DNA of 12,069 nucleotides from assembly GCA_905373275.1 (NCBI GenBank), contig CAJPSI010000017.1, positions 1 through 12,069 of the forward strand, written 5' to 3'. Position 1 is the stretch's first letter; each line of letters begins with the position of its first letter. The stretch is from Candidatus Saccharibacteria bacterium UBA1103 (lineage in GTDB: Bacteria; Patescibacteriota; Saccharimonadia; Saccharimonadales; Saccharimonadaceae). Position numbers and translations under genes: made by a program. The notes beneath the pieces were generated by a model. That model did no database searches. It had not been told where the DNA came from and was given only the letters and a program-made list of their open reading frames with translations. Shown one piece after another: positions 1-7,222 of this stretch.

Positions 1-716
1 TCGGTAACTTCTTTGAGCCGGTCCGGACGCTTGACCAGATACGTGGCTCCGGTTAGAGCTGTGCTGCCGTTGAGTTGCTGCGCTGTTTCGAAACTAGTGA
101 TTAGCCGATTCTCCGCCATCTCGGCCGGCATAATAGTCGGCTTTTCATCCTTACCGTCAAATATACCGACGATCGTGACTGTCACTCGTCGCTCTCCTTT
201 GGCGATCACCATCCGATCACCCGGCTTGAGCTTGTTTTGCCTGGCGAATGCCTCGTGGACTAACGCTACGTTCCGGCTACCGGGCATGATGTGTTTGCCC
301 CGCCTTAAGCGATAGAGTCTACCGGTGAATTCACCCAAGTAGTTACTTCTCTCCACTCCGACCAGCTTAGTCTCCTCGGTCGGTCGGACATCCAGCTGAA
401 CTCCCTGGTTAGCCGCCTCAACCAAGTGTTTATCCGGTAGAGCTGCGACCGCTTCCACCCGGTAGTTATGCGCCTTGATCCCTTCGAGCCGACTTACTTT
501 CTGAGCTAGGTCACTTGGCACGATATCTGATGCTCGCCGACTGGTTAGGCTAAAGCCCGCCCTGATACCACCTTCGACGGATTTCCTGAGCTGCTCCATG
601 GTATGCTGTACGGTCAAAGTGCTAACCAGTAGAGTCAGAACCAGAGTCATGATCAGACCGATGACGAGACTGCGCCGGTGCTTACGTCGGACGGCTACTA
701 AAGCTTGCTTGATCAT
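1..716 (-). CDS. FtsX-type ABC transporter permease, Vex1-like (partial, 3' end outside window)
   Basis: Open frame from ATG at 716 to the window edge, about 238 codons, so only the N-terminal part is present. The start follows AGGAGGAG (721-728), which overlaps the stop codon of the upstream permease; the genes are 10 nt apart and surely co-transcribed. Residues 1-15 are basic (MIKQALVAVRRKHRR), residues ~16-36 form a transmembrane helix, and the rest is an extracytoplasmic MacB-type periplasmic core domain. Segments such as ALVHEAFARQNKLKPGD and VTIVGIFDGK match equivalent segments of the neighbouring permease (VHQAFAKANKLKLGS, VEVVGIFSGK), so the two are paralogues. In Vex-type systems two FtsX-like permeases work with one ATPase; the ATPase and the remaining membrane helices would lie beyond position 1. 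Substrate unknown. The family is clear; the Vex1 label is inferred from arrangement. Confidence 0.85.
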   Translation of the reverse strand, partial: MIKQALVAVRRKHRRSLVIGLIMTLVLTLLVSTLTVQHTMEQLRKSVEGGIRAGFSLTSRRASDIVPSDLAQKVSRLEGIKAHNYRVEAVAALPDKHLVEAANQGVQLDVRPTEETKLVGVERSNYLGEFTGRLYRLRRGKHIMPGSRNVALVHEAFARQNKLKPGDRMVIAKGERRVTVTIVGIFDGKDEKPTIMPAEMAENRLITSFETAQQLNGSTALTGATYLVKRPDRLKEVT

Positions 717-720
717 CACA

Positions 721-728
721 CTCCTCCT
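721..728 (-). promoter_or_regulatory. Shine-Dalgarno of the Vex1-like gene overlapping the upstream stop
   Basis: The minus strand reads AGGAGGAG followed by TGTG and ATG at 716. The first bases lie within the TAG stop of the upstream permease (729-727). This decides the start and suggests translational coupling of the two permeases. Confidence 0.75.
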
Positions 729-2109
729 AGCTTATGTCGGTTAATAGCTTCTTTGGCGTTGACCCGGTGATTGGACGAGAAGCGAATAGTACGGCGATGA
801 CGATCACCACTAGCCCCACTCCCCACACCGCTATCAGGTCAGCCGGAGAAGTACCGACGGTTACTTTGTCTAAGGTGCGAGACGAAGTGACCGAATCAGC
901 ATCAGCTCCCAGCGAAGCTCCGTTGAGGGATTCGCTCGCCTGGCTCGCGGCAGCTTGCGAAGCCTGCGACACCATCTGATTACCTAGCTGCTGAGCGATT
1001 AGCCCGGAAGTAAAGTAGGATGCACCGAAGCTGAGTACAGCTATCATGACCAGCTCGGCTACGTATTGCAAGATGACCTCAGACTGCGATATACCCGTCG
1101 CCATCAGCACCCCCGCCTCACGTTTGCGTTCGTTCATCCACAGATATAGCACCATGCCAATCACGGCGATACTGACCAGTGCAGTCGCCCAGAGCATACC
1201 ATCCACCAGATTATAGACGCCGTTTACCGACTCGGTCACACCGGCCAGCTCCTGACTATTCTTGTTCAGCTGATATTTATTCCAGTCAACTGACAGTTGA
1301 CGAGCTCGATTCATCACCTCATCAAGCTGCTTACTACCTTTAGTGAAGAAGTTGGCATCTTGGTAAATCTCATTCTGCACTGTATAAGCATTGAGTTGAC
1401 GAGTCGTCGCTATGTCGGTCAGGAAGATATTCTCAAAGAGCTCCACCTGATAGGCAGCCTCCTTGGGATTCTTGCCGCTAAAGATGCCGACGACCTCGAC
1501 CTCCACTTCGTCCTTTGACGGGTGCTCATTGTCGGTGTCGTATTGGTTAGCCTTGAGCTTTAGCTTACTACCCAGCTTGAGCTTATTTGCCTTAGCAAAA
1601 GCCTGGTGTACCAATATCTTGTGGCTATCTTGCTCAGTGATGTGACGCCCCGCCACCAGTTTGAGTGACCCCGCTCGAAACTTGTTCTCCAACTCTGATT
1701 TGTTAACTCCTAGAATTGTTGCCGCATTGCCGAACTGCTTATCCTTCTCGGCATCATAGCCGCTACCGCCATTAGGCAAGGGTACTAGCTTGGTATCTGT
1801 GAAGTCCACCGTAGCATTCTGACGCTTGACATAGTCGGTCACCCCCGGCAGTTTCCTGATCTCATCGATAGCTTTACCTGAGACAGTACCCGAGCCACGA
1901 GCCGTGCCGGGGTTGGTACGAGGGTTATTTCCCAGGTTAAAGCCGACTTTCAGCGTTTTATCCAGCGACTGCGCCGCCCTGTCCGTCGAATGCTTGATGG
2001 CAAAACCGCTGAGCATCACCGTCGCCATACAGAGCAAGATCGCCAGTAAGATCAGTGTTTTGAGCTTTTTCCTGGTGATATACAACCAAGCTCGTCGAAT
2101 GAATGACAT
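727..2109 (-). CDS. FtsX-type ABC transporter permease, Vex3-like
   Basis: A 460-residue inner-membrane permease. Start chosen at ATG 2109 because AAAGGAGG (2113-2120) sits just upstream; an in-frame ATG at 2151 has no ribosome site. TM1 is at ~17-39, followed by a large extracytoplasmic domain (~40-300), then TM helices at ~305-324, ~349-370 and ~425-444. After TM2 comes the family's cytoplasmic coupling segment NERKREAGVLMATG (326-339), comparable to RRREIGVLRALG of FtsX/MacB permeases. The region around NNPRTNPGTARGSGTVSGK (61-79) and YVKRQNA (93-99) closely resembles what I recall of pneumococcal Vex3, as does the overall length. A Ser/Ala/Gln-rich stretch (~380-415) lies between the last helices, probably outside. 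It follows a VncRS-like two-component system and precedes a paralogous permease. The transported substrate is unknown; Vex3 orthology is from memory and not computed. Confidence 0.87.
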   Translation of the reverse strand: MSFIRRAWLYITRKKLKTLILLAILLCMATVMLSGFAIKHSTDRAAQSLDKTLKVGFNLGNNPRTNPGTARGSGTVSGKAIDEIRKLPGVTDYVKRQNATVDFTDTKLVPLPNGGSGYDAEKDKQFGNAATILGVNKSELENKFRAGSLKLVAGRHITEQDSHKILVHQAFAKANKLKLGSKLKLKANQYDTDNEHPSKDEVEVEVVGIFSGKNPKEAAYQVELFENIFLTDIATTRQLNAYTVQNEIYQDANFFTKGSKQLDEVMNRARQLSVDWNKYQLNKNSQELAGVTESVNGVYNLVDGMLWATALVSIAVIGMVLYLWMNERKREAGVLMATGISQSEVILQYVAELVMIAVLSFGASYFTSGLIAQQLGNQMVSQASQAAASQASESLNGASLGADADSVTSSRTLDKVTVGTSPADLIAVWGVGLVVIVIAVLFASRPITGSTPKKLLTDIS

Positions 2110-2220
2110 TTTCCTCCTTTCAAATATATCCTGAGCTAATCTAACAGGCATATGTGAAATGAGTATGAAATGACGTGAGTGCTACAGACGATTGACGGTA
2201 CTTCTGCGATAGAGGCGTAA
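2110..2220 (-). promoter_or_regulatory. Intergenic control region before the permease genes
   Basis: These 111 nt separate the kinase stop from the Vex3-like start, the widest gap in the 6130-1 gene cluster. It holds a perfect tandem repeat (2155-2173, separate entry) and, downstream on the minus strand, AT-rich hexamers TAGATT and TATATT that could act as a -10. TATATT sits so close to the ribosome site that TAGATT is the more likely. There is no good -35, as expected for a promoter activated by an OmpR-family regulator. I see no convincing terminator after the kinase gene. Confidence 0.45.
2155..2173. repeat. Tandem 8-bp direct repeat with 11-bp period, candidate response-regulator operator
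   Basis: The plus strand reads TGAAATGA gta TGAAATGA; the two copies are identical and start 11 bp apart. OmpR/PhoB-family regulators typically bind head-to-tail half-sites spaced by one helical turn just upstream of the -10 of activated promoters. The site lies between the kinase gene and the permease genes, where the adjacent OmpR-type regulator would be expected to act. Sequence is directly seen; the binding role is inferred. Confidence 0.5.
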
Positions 2221-3606
2221 TTATGGAAAATTGATGGTGAAGGCCATGCCCTGCTTCACCGGCGAGAAACCGTATTCCAGCCCCTTAGCTTCTAGCAGCA
2301 TCTTGACGATGTATAGCCCCACCCCGCTTCCGTCTGACTCCGGCGACACTTGGCGGTCTGTGTGATAAAAGGGGTCAAACACTCGCTGTAACTGTGCCTG
2401 AGTAAGTGGCCGACATTCATTGGTTACGGTCAATCTATGTTGACGGCAGGTAACCTTGACCACGCTGCCCGCCTCGCTATAGCGTACGGCATTGGAGATC
2501 AGGTTAGAGATGACGTGGTGCATCATGTCATAATTAGCTTTCGTAAAGGTTGGCGCTAGATCCGGCCGGCAGGTGACCCGACGAGCTTTGGCCAACAAGC
2601 GATAATCATCGATCACTTCAGCAACGATCTGATCAACCCGCAGCTTCTTCTCGCCCCGCAAAGCGTTCTCAGCCAGACTACCCGCCTTTAAGACGTCGTT
2701 GACCATTTTAGTCAGGCGGTCAACCTGCGCCAGCGATTCCGCCAGGTAGCGGTCACGGTCTTGGTATTCGCCGATATTCAGCTGCATGTTCTCCAGCATG
2801 ATTCGCAGACTGGCTAACGGCGTCTTAAGCTCGTGCGACGTAGCTCTTAGCAGCACCAGCCTCTCTTTCTCCAGCTTGCTAATTCGCTTGTTTTCCTGCT
2901 CTAGCGAACGGATCATCTGCCATAGACTCTGATAAAGCTCGTTAATGTTGCGTCCCAGCACACCAATCTCATCGCTACTCTCGACCGAATATTGCACTCC
3001 TTTCTCCAGGTGCTGCATCAGCGTAGTGACCTTAGCCATCCGACGAATCGGCTTGGTTATGAATCGGCTGTAGCAGTAGGAAAAAAGCAGTGCCACCAGC
3101 AGCGAAGCAGACACCGTATAGGGCAAGGCATGGAGTGTCGCCAGCTTGGCTTGCTTGACCGGCTCAACATTCACCAGCAGTCTGACGCTAAGCTTTCGCC
3201 CATCGGCATCCTTTAAGCTGCTCTGCTTTAGGATCACCGAGCGTGGATCAACTGACTGCCCATCGGCGATCTTGACCACATCAACGTCAGCCGACTTGCC
3301 CCTATCTGTCACGATATTGATCGTCTGAAATCCTTGGAAATAGTCATCTCGCCCATTAGCCGTCAGAGTGATGTTGACATTCTTAGCGATAGAAAACCTC
3401 TGACAGATTTGACGCATCCGGCTAAGTGACTGACCCTTTAACTGCGTCTCCAGCGAAGCTAAGCTCTCCGAAGCTTCTTGCTGCTTTTGGTCGAGGTAAA
3501 GCCGGGGCATCAGGATATAGATCAGCAGATGCATCAGTACGATCAACGCTAAAAAGAGCCCCATCGAGACTAAGAAGGTCTTCGGGAAGAGCTTAAGACG
3601 CTTCAT
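2221..3606 (-). CDS. Two-component sensor histidine kinase (VncS-like, transmembrane)
   Basis: A 461-residue sensor kinase. Start chosen at ATG 3606: the downstream sequence MKRLKLFPKTFLVSMGL is a typical membrane-anchor start, and the gene then overlaps the response regulator by 14 nt; the frame runs on upstream only inside the regulator gene. TM1 ~10-32; extracytoplasmic sensor ~33-160 of no recognisable family; TM2 ~161-182; HAMP linker ~183-235; short coiled coil ~235-250; dimerisation/phosphoacceptor domain with H258 in SHELKTP; HATPase_c domain with N box NLISNAVRYS (368-377), F-box-like DPFYHTD (411-417) and G box GSGVGLYIVK (426-435). All catalytic boxes look intact. It would autophosphorylate on H258 and pass phosphate to the adjacent regulator. 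Context with Vex-like permeases suggests the VncS type; the ligand is unknown. Confidence 0.93.
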   Translation of the reverse strand: MKRLKLFPKTFLVSMGLFLALIVLMHLLIYILMPRLYLDQKQQEASESLASLETQLKGQSLSRMRQICQRFSIAKNVNITLTANGRDDYFQGFQTINIVTDRGKSADVDVVKIADGQSVDPRSVILKQSSLKDADGRKLSVRLLVNVEPVKQAKLATLHALPYTVSASLLVALLFSYCYSRFITKPIRRMAKVTTLMQHLEKGVQYSVESSDEIGVLGRNINELYQSLWQMIRSLEQENKRISKLEKERLVLLRATSHELKTPLASLRIMLENMQLNIGEYQDRDRYLAESLAQVDRLTKMVNDVLKAGSLAENALRGEKKLRVDQIVAEVIDDYRLLAKARRVTCRPDLAPTFTKANYDMMHHVISNLISNAVRYSEAGSVVKVTCRQHRLTVTNECRPLTQAQLQRVFDPFYHTDRQVSPESDGSGVGLYIVKMLLEAKGLEYGFSPVKQGMAFTINFP

Positions 3607-4255
3607 AGCGATAACCAACCCCCTTAACGGTAACGATACAGTCAAGCCGCAGCTTGTGGCGCAGATTCTTGATATAGACATCTATCACCCGATCAAAAGG
3701 CACATCGGCCGCATCGTGCCATAGCCTTTCGATAATCGCTTGACGAGACCAGACGACGCCGGGATTATCCACCAGAAGCTTTAAGAGTCGGACTTCTTTA
3801 GGCTTGAGATGAGCGTCGCTGCCGTCATAAAAGCCCTGATACGCCTCGAAATCTACCGTGGCTAAGCCTCGCCGCCATTGATCCTTAGTAGCTGACCTCT
3901 GACGTCGCAGTAAAGCTCGAATATGCTTCTCCAGGATTACCAGCGAGAAGGGCTTACTGATATAATCATCCGCCAGTTCGTCGAAGCTGGCGATCTGAGT
4001 CGGCTCGTCCTGCAGAGCCGTCAGCATCAATACCGGCACATCGCTCTGCTGACGAATACGACTGAGCACCTCTATGCCGCTAAGACCCGGCAACATGATA
4101 TCTAAGATCACCACATCCGCCCGGCTATACTTGGCCAGCGCCTCCTCACCATTAGTGGCAACTAATATCGTGAAGCCACGCTGGCGCAGAAACAGCTCCG
4201 TACCGTGACGAACCGCCGGCTCGTCCTCGACTAAGAGCAGAGTGCTCGCACTCAG
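3593..4255 (-). CDS. OmpR-family response regulator (VncR-like) with a CTG start
   Basis: A 220-residue receiver plus winged-helix regulator. The first ATG/GTG/TTG in this frame is GTG 4114, which would cut off the first 47 residues, including the acidic pocket. Reading further upstream restores a complete receiver, SASTLLLVEDEPAVRHG, back to CTG 4255, the codon right after the TAG of the preceding gene. GGAGAGAGGT (4265-4274) sits 9 nt before this CTG, so I call CTG as the start. Key residues: E10/D11, phosphoacceptor D52 (VVILDIMLPG), T79 and K101 (SKPF). The C-terminal DNA-binding domain, ~125-220, contains a trans-activation helix-turn-helix (LKPKEVRLLKLLVDNPGVV) and ends in the wing VKGVGYRYE. 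It probably controls the adjacent permease genes through the repeat at 2155-2173. The alternative is a fusion made by amber readthrough from the upstream gene. Confidence 0.88.
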   Translation of the reverse strand: MSASTLLLVEDEPAVRHGTELFLRQRGFTILVATNGEEALAKYSRADVVILDIMLPGLSGIEVLSRIRQQSDVPVLMLTALQDEPTQIASFDELADDYISKPFSLVILEKHIRALLRRQRSATKDQWRRGLATVDFEAYQGFYDGSDAHLKPKEVRLLKLLVDNPGVVWSRQAIIERLWHDAADVPFDRVIDVYIKNLRHKLRLDCIVTVKGVGYRYEAS

Positions 4256-6034
4256 CTAGCTATTACCTCTCTCCGAAGTGTCACCTCGGTATCGTCGATG
4301 CGCCTCCTCTGCACCGTACATATGCTTGACACGATCATCCAGCCAGACGATATCCCCCACGACGGGCGGTAGAGCTATCGTCCCGATAGTTCGGGTGACA
4401 ATACTCCTTGACTGCATTAAGTCACTGATAAAGCGGATAGCATCTCGTTCACTTCTACCGATGCAAGGTCGGTCAGTGATGCCGTCGCCGTTCTGATCCT
4501 CCGGAAACGAACCAATCAGCATGGGCTTACCGATCCGCAGACGCCGTCGTCGAATATCCGCCAGCAGCTTCGCCCACTGCAACCGATCTTCACTCTTGAT
4601 CAAGCCATTGCCATTATTTTTATAGATGATATGAGCCAGCTGCCCCGTCTGCATCGAGTCACGATACTCCCTGGTGACACACTGTAACTCGAAAGGAAGA
4701 TTATGGTAAAAGCCGGTAATCTTGCCTAAGTGCAACGCCTCGGGCGATCCTACTCGGTGTAAGTCAAGCTGTGACGGGTCAATGTCTATTCCTCTCGCCA
4801 TCCGGTTGATGAAGTCGTCCGTACCCCGCAGATGAATAGCCGAGGTGCGAGAGGGTGAGGGATACGGTACCAGCTGATTGTCGTCTCGGCACAGCCCCTT
4901 GACCATGGCGTTAAATAGTGCCTGTTGGTCCGCCTCGTCCTTGACCACAGCGGTGATACCCAGGATATCCATCGGTATATGTTCGTTAGACCCGCCTTCA
5001 CGCTCTCGCTGATACATCTTCCACGCCAGTGACCCGCTCGTCTTTAAGCGAAACCGCCAGGACACGTCGATCGGCTGCCCGTCAGCCCGCACCATCGTCG
5101 GCGCAGTATCACCGTAGACCGAGTCATTGCCGTCATTGTAACTGACCGGTAAGTTTGGCTTCGGGTCGATATTATCATCACCAAAAAGCTGTTTGGTGAT
5201 ATCGCAAAAGGCGGTCTGAGCATTGTGTGCAACGCTATGATTGCCGTCAAAATCTTGAAAGCGCTCCAGGATGGCGTCAGCCCGCATGATCAGGTCGCCT
5301 CGACCACCATAGTTGAGACGCACCTTTTTCGATAGACCATTGAGCGACATGGCTAATGTATCGTAGCCGATCACCTCGGCGACCGGAGCGATAAATTTCT
5401 CCGAGTAGAGCACCCGGTCAAAGGTCTTGCGGTTATCATCCTGGTGACTCTGTAGCCAGCGCAGCATCTCGACACCGGAGATGAGCATCGACTCGACGTT
5501 GATATCATTCACCATACCATAGAGCACATCAGGCGTTACCAGCTGAGGGTCGGACAGCCATTCTTCCTGCTTTGGTCGGAAATAACAATCATGGCGACTC
5601 TGGCCCTCGGTCATAATGCTCTTATAATACAGATCAAGTCGGCGTCGATCCTGCAATAGTCCGGCGATATAGATATTCTCGGGATCATACACCTCGTCAG
5701 GCGTCTTACCATCGGCGAAGAAATGGCTTAGAGGTACTCCGCCCGATACCACACCGATATTCCGGTTCTCAGCCAGACCGTCGTTTATATCCTCTACCGT
5801 GCCCAACGCCGCCGCCACGTACGCCGACGATGCGAGTTCGTCGCCACAGTAGTTACGAATCATCCGTTGCTGCTGATTGATATCAGACAGCTTGACTCGT
5901 TGTTCCATCTCGCCGACGTTCGCTTGGTCGTAATGATCGACATCGCTGATCGAAAAACACCGCTCCAGCGTCGCCCGAGCCTCGGTCGGGATATTGTTGT
6001 ATGGATAAACGTGAGCGTAGCTCTCAGTATCCAT
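4256..6034 (-). CDS. Divergent RelA/SpoT-homologue-like protein (hydrolase region degenerate, synthetase-like domain partly conserved)
   Basis: A 592-residue soluble protein. ATG 6034 is chosen because AGGAGGT (6039-6045) lies 4 nt upstream; ATG 6109 is in frame but has no ribosome site. Residues ~320-475 fit the (p)ppGpp synthetase fold: RLKTSGSLAWKMYQR aligns with the RelA ATP-binding helix (R..K...S...K motif), MDILGITAVV carries the metal-binding Asp (D356) and FELQCVTREYRDSM (448-461) the metal-binding Glu (E449), followed by GQLAHIIYK like the usual GVAAHWxYK. The guanine-stacking Tyr of GYQSLH is replaced (SRTSAIH). Residues ~175-232 resemble the end of the RelA/SpoT hydrolase domain, but no HD...ED metal site is visible. 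The first ~150 and last ~115 residues match nothing I know. It may make or sense (p)ppGpp, or another pyrophosphorylated product. It heads the two-component/transporter cluster. Confidence 0.6.
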   Translation of the reverse strand: MDTESYAHVYPYNNIPTEARATLERCFSISDVDHYDQANVGEMEQRVKLSDINQQQRMIRNYCGDELASSAYVAAALGTVEDINDGLAENRNIGVVSGGVPLSHFFADGKTPDEVYDPENIYIAGLLQDRRRLDLYYKSIMTEGQSRHDCYFRPKQEEWLSDPQLVTPDVLYGMVNDINVESMLISGVEMLRWLQSHQDDNRKTFDRVLYSEKFIAPVAEVIGYDTLAMSLNGLSKKVRLNYGGRGDLIMRADAILERFQDFDGNHSVAHNAQTAFCDITKQLFGDDNIDPKPNLPVSYNDGNDSVYGDTAPTMVRADGQPIDVSWRFRLKTSGSLAWKMYQREREGGSNEHIPMDILGITAVVKDEADQQALFNAMVKGLCRDDNQLVPYPSPSRTSAIHLRGTDDFINRMARGIDIDPSQLDLHRVGSPEALHLGKITGFYHNLPFELQCVTREYRDSMQTGQLAHIIYKNNGNGLIKSEDRLQWAKLLADIRRRRLRIGKPMLIGSFPEDQNGDGITDRPCIGRSERDAIRFISDLMQSRSIVTRTIGTIALPPVVGDIVWLDDRVKHMYGAEEAHRRYRGDTSERGNS

Positions 6035-6109
6035 CACCACCTCCTCGGTATTCTCTCTATCTTGATCGTTCGTCTCGGCCGACGAGCCGGCACTCTCATA
6101 ATTCTTCAT

Positions 6110-6169
6110 AAATCTAACGTCATTATAGCAAACTAAGCTCTAACGAGATATAACAACGCATTAGACGAC
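6110..6169 (-). promoter_or_regulatory. Promoter region of the RelA/SpoT-like / two-component operon
   Basis: The minus strand contains an extended -10, TGCTATAAT (6130-6122), a full consensus hexamer with TGn. No good -35 is present at 16-18 bp, as is usual for extended -10 promoters. The expected transcript start is near 6115, giving a ~81-nt leader to ATG 6034, or ~6 nt to the in-frame ATG 6109. A 7-bp direct repeat (CGTTAGA on the minus strand, at 6139-6145 and 6113-6119, 26 bp apart) flanks the -10 and could be an operator. Confidence 0.65.
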
Positions 6170-7222
6170 CTAACTTTCTTGAACCAATCGTCCATAACAA
6201 CTTAGTAATTGCCGCCAAGTACGACCGACTCCGGCCTGATCATCAAATCTCTGGTAGCCGACCCCGGCGGATATGCCGCAAGCCAGGAAGGTGTCGTCGC
6301 CAACATAGATACCGACGTGACTCAAGTTATTCTGCCTATAGGACGCATCAAATGTCCCGGTGAAAAAGACCAGATCACCGGGTTGCGCTTCGTTAGACGG
6401 AATGGGCCGGCACTTCTCGTAGATACCGTCGTAAAAAGTGCCGCCAATCTGCCTGCCCGCTACCGGCAGGCGCACTGCTCGCCCCTTGATCTGATTGCGG
6501 TAGCAACACCCCAGACGACACATAATAAAATCGATAAAACCCGAGCAGTCAAATGACGTCTCCGGGTCTGAGCCGCTCCAGACATATGGATAGCCGATAT
6601 ATGGCTCGCCAATCTTTAGCATCCGGTCTAACAGTGGGTACTGTCGGCGTAGCTCACCGGACACCTGATAGTGTCGAACGACCGGCAGCGTGGAAGCATT
6701 AGGGTAACTAGATACCGGGAATAAATCAGGGCGTGAACCATGGCTACGCATATAGCCGGCGTAATGAGCCAGCTGATCGTGATCCAGGATACTATCTACC
6801 GTACAATAAAGATCATAATTCGTCAGCTTAACGCTGAGGTCAAGAAAGCGGTCATCCAGTCGGTCGGTTGATTTGCCTTGGCATTCAGCCTGATATTCAT
6901 CCGCCACGACCTTGCTAATAGTTAGCGTGTATTGTCGGCGCGGCTGTCGAAGCTCTTTTAGAAGCGCCTGAATATCCGGATCGTCCAGCTGAAAATCCGG
7001 CTTAATGGCGCTAGCCATGGCGATCAGCACATAAGGGTCGTGTCCGACCTTATCCAGGCTAAACTTAACATCGTGGTACCTACCGGACTCAGTTTTTAGA
7101 CGCTCAATCTTCCCCGTCAGTTCTTCCTCGTAATCCTGATAAGCTTGTTCAAGTCCATAAATATCCTTATCGCTGGCCAGGAAACAGGCGTCAGTCGTGC
7201 CGGCTGTGATTCGCTTTTCCAT
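6170..7222 (-). CDS. NlpC/P60-family peptidoglycan endopeptidase, conjugative-element (CD1108/CwlT-like) type
   Basis: A 350-residue predicted cysteine peptidase that would cut stem-peptide bonds of peptidoglycan. The C-terminal NlpC/P60 domain (~200-350) has PYIGYPYVWSGSDPETSFDC with nucleophile C226, the conserved PGDLVFF (281-287) and H302 in LSHVGIYVGDD. The usual third residue (H in ..HCG..) is Ala here (LACG, A314). Residues ~20-110 (AYQDYEEELTGKI, then KVGHDPYVLIAMASA and RQYTLTISKV) resemble the N-terminal half of hydrolases of Firmicute conjugative transposons. Those usually start with a membrane anchor, but none is present here, nor in the in-frame extension to TTG 7294. ATG 7222 is preferred because the frame upstream overlaps the rplA terminator; there is no spaced ribosome site, and a TGCTAAAAT box 7 nt upstream suggests a leaderless message. 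Eight Cys residues are unusual for a secreted wall enzyme. Confidence 0.8.
   Translation of the reverse strand: MEKRITAGTTDACFLASDKDIYGLEQAYQDYEEELTGKIERLKTESGRYHDVKFSLDKVGHDPYVLIAMASAIKPDFQLDDPDIQALLKELRQPRRQYTLTISKVVADEYQAECQGKSTDRLDDRFLDLSVKLTNYDLYCTVDSILDHDQLAHYAGYMRSHGSRPDLFPVSSYPNASTLPVVRHYQVSGELRRQYPLLDRMLKIGEPYIGYPYVWSGSDPETSFDCSGFIDFIMCRLGCCYRNQIKGRAVRLPVAGRQIGGTFYDGIYEKCRPIPSNEAQPGDLVFFTGTFDASYRQNNLSHVGIYVGDDTFLACGISAGVGYQRFDDQAGVGRTWRQLLSCYGRLVQES

Noticed and set aside
2110..2220. A small signal-peptide gene like pneumococcal Pep27 in the gap before the permeases
   Set aside because: No short frame with a ribosome site on either strand; the only ATG on the minus strand (2151) simply extends the permease frame.
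4256..4258. TAG reassigned to an amino acid, making one RSH-regulator fusion
   Set aside because: TAG ends the L1, NlpC/P60, Vex3-like and CHAP genes in the same window at the expected C-termini, so it is a working stop codon; occasional readthrough is not excluded.
5867..6136. 89-codon plus-strand frame over the start of the RSH-like gene
   Set aside because: Antisense to a longer minus-strand gene with a strong ribosome site and promoter; no recognisable product.
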